Source of the DNA: Candidatus Woesearchaeota archaeon
GTDB lineage: Archaea; Nanobdellota; Nanobdellia; Woesearchaeales; UBA12501
Direction: 5' to 3'
Length of the DNA stretch: 7,225 nt
NCBI GenBank assembly: GCA_026394915.1
Contig: JAPLZS010000180.1
Coordinates: 1 to 7,225 of the forward strand
Positions 4,859 through 7,225 of the stretch are shown here, piece after piece (within the stretch, counting starts at the first letter, position 1; each line of letters starts with the position of its first letter). The notes under the pieces were generated by a model. The model was not told where the DNA came from, ran no database searches, and was given only the letters and a program-made list of their open reading frames with translations. The position numbers were made by a program, and so were the translations under genes.

Positions 4859-7225
4859 TCCTTGGAGATGATGTCTATCTTCAGGTCGAGACAGATGAGG
4901 CAGCAAAGACATATTTCTGCTTTGCAGCAGGAGACGGAACATGCTATCCTGATGAGAGCACTGCATGCGCAATCCAGAAGAGATTTGACACAGAGTCAGG
5001 GCCATACACACTGTATTATTATTCAGAAGACCTTGCCCATAATCTTGAGAAAGTGAAAAGTGTAAACGTGATGATAGATAGGACGCCGCCAGATGTTAAT
5101 GTGACTGCTGATAGGATAAATGACAAAATCTACACGGTCACTATGGATAATGATGGTCCTGAAGCAACCTGCTCAGGCCATCTTGAGGATGCTGTTGGTC
5201 TTCATTTATACAACAGCATATTTGTTGACAATGAGATAATAGCGGGCAATAGCGCAATAACAAGGACTTACACAAATCTTCCTGATGACAGGTATTATTT
5301 TGTGTATGAATGCAGGACATTGGCCGGAAACAAGGTGAATGGAGAGGTTGAGTTTGATGTTGACACAGACAACATACACAATCCTCTGCCATTCGGAGCA
5401 TATTCAGGAAGCAGCGTGGTGATATCTGTTGAGACAGACAAGACAGCAGATTGCAAGTATGCAGAACCAACAGGATCAGACCAGAAATTCGCAGATATGA
5501 ATCTTCTTACTATGAAATCATCAGGAAGCAGATTCATCCACTCTTCGACAGTCTCTGTTACATCAGGAGAACCTATCTCGTATGATATCAAATGCCTGTT
5601 TGAAGACGGGACAACACAGGGCAATAAGGGAGACATGATAAGGTTTGCAGTAGACAATATACCTCCTGAGATTACTGCAATAAGCACAATGAAAGAGTAT
5701 GTCTTTGATCCAAGCAACGCATATTCATCAGGGCAGACCCTGATGCTGAAGTGCGAAGACAAAGATATCCTAAATCACTTTGGGAAAAAACACATGGATT
5801 CTGGATGTGATGAGACATCTTATCATACAGCTGCAATACCAGAAGAAACAACATTCAGCGGAGAAGGCCCAAGCAACCTTTTCACAATAAATTCATCAGA
5901 TGTGATAACTTACACAACCCAAGACAAGAATGGCAATTCCATACACGACGGCACCATAAACCTTGAGATAACTCAAATTCCAGAATTAGACGTGTCTGTC
6001 TTCAAGTCACCGATGCAGGATACTTCAGTCAAGGTTGGCGCTGTATCTTATGGAGAATACATAATCAAAGTCAGCTCAACAGAGACTCTTGCTGCAGTGA
6101 AGGCAGACATAAAGAACATAAGCATTGCAGGAAAACCAGATATGCCCATCAAGGCAACATACTGGAAAAAAGAGGATTCTGGAAAATCATATTATTTCAG
6201 GTTCAGCATACCTGCGACTGTTCCATCTGATCTCTCTATGACCATTGAGATTGATGCGAATGGAGTGATATCAAAGGCAGGAGAATTCTGCTCTGACAGG
6301 ATAGTATCGGATGAGAACACAATACAGAAGCATCTTAGCCTTGGCTTTGACACATCTGTGCCGACTGCAAGGCTCTTGCCAGACCTCAGCACATACAAGT
6401 CATATGGATATCCTCTGAGCAGCCTGACAGATGGAGTTTATTATACTGGCCAGCAAAAACTGTTTGTCTCAGGAACAGCAGCAGTTCCTGCAACAGCAAG
6501 GGTTAATTTCTATGTCATGCCACAGGGAAGCAACATTAAGAAACAGCAGTTCTATGACATGGCATCGAACAAGGATGATTATGAAACTCAAACAGAGATG
6601 AATGGATTCACTGGAAATGAACTGAATGATTACATCGAGAACTTTTTGATAAGCAGCCTCCCTGGAACGATAAAGGATGATATGGACAATGGAAAGGCTT
6701 ATATTGACTTTAAATCAAAAATCAGGAGAGTATATGGCCATTTTGGTGAATATTATGGCATACAGAGCGTGAATTACGCTACAGGCATGATAAAACTGGA
6801 TGGGAAGCTTGAGGATGATATAAAAGAGACAACTGACAAATTCACAATGCACAAAGTGCCTCATGCAAAGGACTGGTTCGGAACGTATATAGAGCTTGAG
6901 AGAGGCTTTAACACATTCTTCATAACAGCAGAGAGCAGCGCAGGCTTTGAAAACATGAATGACCCGAAGAAACCTATACAATACTACACTATATTCTATG
7001 ATCCTGATGTGCCCCAGGTGATAAAACAGTCTCCAAGCTGGGGAACAACAAACAACAAGAATCCAGTGATATCAATACTTGTAAGAAAGCCAAGAGATAG
7101 CTCTCCATTGGATATCAACAATGTCAAGCTTTACCTTAATGATGTATTGAGATCAATACCGGCAAACAACAAGAAGTCATATAGTGATAGCAATTATGAT
7201 TATTATAATATTTCTTATCAGCAGA
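4858..7225 (+). CDS. C-terminal piece: long array of Ig-like beta-sandwich domains (3' partial)
   Basis: Frame 1 has no stop from 4843 to the window end (794 codons). Its codon use and amino-acid style match the genes upstream. There is no ATG, GTG or TTG in frame until GTG 5053 and ATG 5071, which lie inside a domain, so this is a continuation and not a new gene. The first domain (VYLQVETDEAAKTYFCF, LYYYSEDLAHNLEKV) ends in DRTPPDV at 5077. Similar inter-domain linkers recur: DNIPPEI at 5653, DTSVPTA at 6349 and DPDVPQV at 7000. They mark units of about 190-230 residues, each large enough for two Ig folds. Cysteine is sparse: 10 in the whole stretch and none after 6291, in contrast to the preceding pieces. 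The pattern matches bacterial/archaeal Ig-like stalk domains of surface proteins by general resemblance. No anchor, active site or C-terminus is seen within the window. Confidence 0.8.
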   Translation, partial: MLGDDVYLQVETDEAAKTYFCFAAGDGTCYPDESTACAIQKRFDTESGPYTLYYYSEDLAHNLEKVKSVNVMIDRTPPDVNVTADRINDKIYTVTMDNDGPEATCSGHLEDAVGLHLYNSIFVDNEIIAGNSAITRTYTNLPDDRYYFVYECRTLAGNKVNGEVEFDVDTDNIHNPLPFGAYSGSSVVISVETDKTADCKYAEPTGSDQKFADMNLLTMKSSGSRFIHSSTVSVTSGEPISYDIKCLFEDGTTQGNKGDMIRFAVDNIPPEITAISTMKEYVFDPSNAYSSGQTLMLKCEDKDILNHFGKKHMDSGCDETSYHTAAIPEETTFSGEGPSNLFTINSSDVITYTTQDKNGNSIHDGTINLEITQIPELDVSVFKSPMQDTSVKVGAVSYGEYIIKVSSTETLAAVKADIKNISIAGKPDMPIKATYWKKEDSGKSYYFRFSIPATVPSDLSMTIEIDANGVISKAGEFCSDRIVSDENTIQKHLSLGFDTSVPTARLLPDLSTYKSYGYPLSSLTDGVYYTGQQKLFVSGTAAVPATARVNFYVMPQGSNIKKQQFYDMASNKDDYETQTEMNGFTGNELNDYIENFLISSLPGTIKDDMDNGKAYIDFKSKIRRVYGHFGEYYGIQSVNYATGMIKLDGKLEDDIKETTDKFTMHKVPHAKDWFGTYIELERGFNTFFITAESSAGFENMNDPKKPIQYYTIFYDPDVPQVIKQSPSWGTTNNKNPVISILVRKPRDSSPLDINNVKLYLNDVLRSIPANNKKSYSDSNYDYYNISYQQ

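Larger units (their letters stand above)
2772..7225 (+). pseudogene. Giant secreted surface-protein gene interrupted by two apparent -1 frame changes (3' partial)
   Basis: This entry joins three consecutive same-strand coding stretches as one gene: frame 3 to about 4280, frame 2 to about 4855, then frame 1 to the window end. With one base restored at each junction the product is about 1,485 residues and still open. Four observations support joining. Neither downstream piece has a good start codon with a ribosome binding site. The pieces abut with no gap. Cysteine spacing continues smoothly across the first junction. A duplicated cysteine module in the middle reads correctly only if the first junction is bridged. 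Whether the breaks are sequencing errors, real inactivating mutations or recoding cannot be decided here. Two single-base losses in one gene beside an intact 2.6-kb neighbour fit either an error-prone consensus or a decaying or phase-varying gene. No canonical slippery heptamer is seen, so programmed frameshifting is least likely. The role is inferred as a cell-surface protein. Confidence 0.65.

Noticed and set aside
4862..5056. 64-codon plus-strand open frame just after the stop at 4858
   Set aside because: It is a continuation of frame 2 past the break and reads as M/Q/R-rich noise. Frame 1 over the same bases gives a clear Ig-like domain.
1..7225. tRNA, rRNA, CRISPR array or insertion sequence
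   Set aside because: I found no cloverleaf, no regularly spaced direct repeats at DNA level, and no terminal inverted repeats or transposase-like protein. Nearly all of the window is coding.

Overview
This window looks like part of an archaeal genome, most likely a small-genome DPANN-type lineage (Woesearchaeota/Pacearchaeota-like). Three things suggest this. Arginine is coded almost only by AGA/AGG and isoleucine often by ATA. A GGTGAT-type Shine-Dalgarno sits just before the second gene, behind an AT-rich TATA-bearing leader. Both proteins also have the look of the large, secreted, cysteine-rich, beta-sandwich surface proteins that I associate with those groups. The lineage is an inference from style; there is no marker gene in the window.

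Layout. Everything real is on the + strand. (1) Positions 1-2625 hold the 3' part of a gene for a large extracellular protein. It has an N-terminal alpha/beta module, a PKD/cadherin-like Ig-fold domain, a second beta domain, and a cysteine-rich C-terminal half with 29 Cys in about 370 residues. Its true start and export signal lie upstream of the window. (2) Positions 2626-2759 are a 134-bp AT-rich spacer with a pyrimidine-rich stretch after the stop, TATA-like elements and an 8-bp inverted repeat. (3) From 2772 (TTG start; ATG 2760 is the alternative) to the window end runs what I read as one giant secreted-protein gene split over three frames. The N-terminal piece is in frame 3 to about 4280, the middle piece is in frame 2 to 4855, and the C-terminal piece is in frame 1, open without a stop from 4843 to 7225. 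Both transitions have the signature of one missing base. The repaired product would be about 1,485 residues up to the window edge, and it continues beyond it.

The second protein has, in order: a signal peptide ending in a LAGC motif; a cysteine-rich N-terminal region; an ETDxDCGG-type cysteine motif and a CGNGxCDxGEN motif; a fibronectin type III-like domain; two tandem copies of a cysteine module of about 110-130 residues; and a long cysteine-poor array of Ig-like domains marked by D-x-x-P-P-type linkers. The two copies of the cysteine module share the same order of landmarks, and the first copy spans the first frame transition. This is the best internal evidence that the pieces belong to one gene.

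The two genes probably supply neighbouring cell-surface or adhesion proteins. I see no enzyme active site, no RNA gene, no CRISPR array and no mobile element. The most notable points are the broken reading frame, the long C-terminal stretch that lacks a plausible start of its own, and the cysteine-module duplication.
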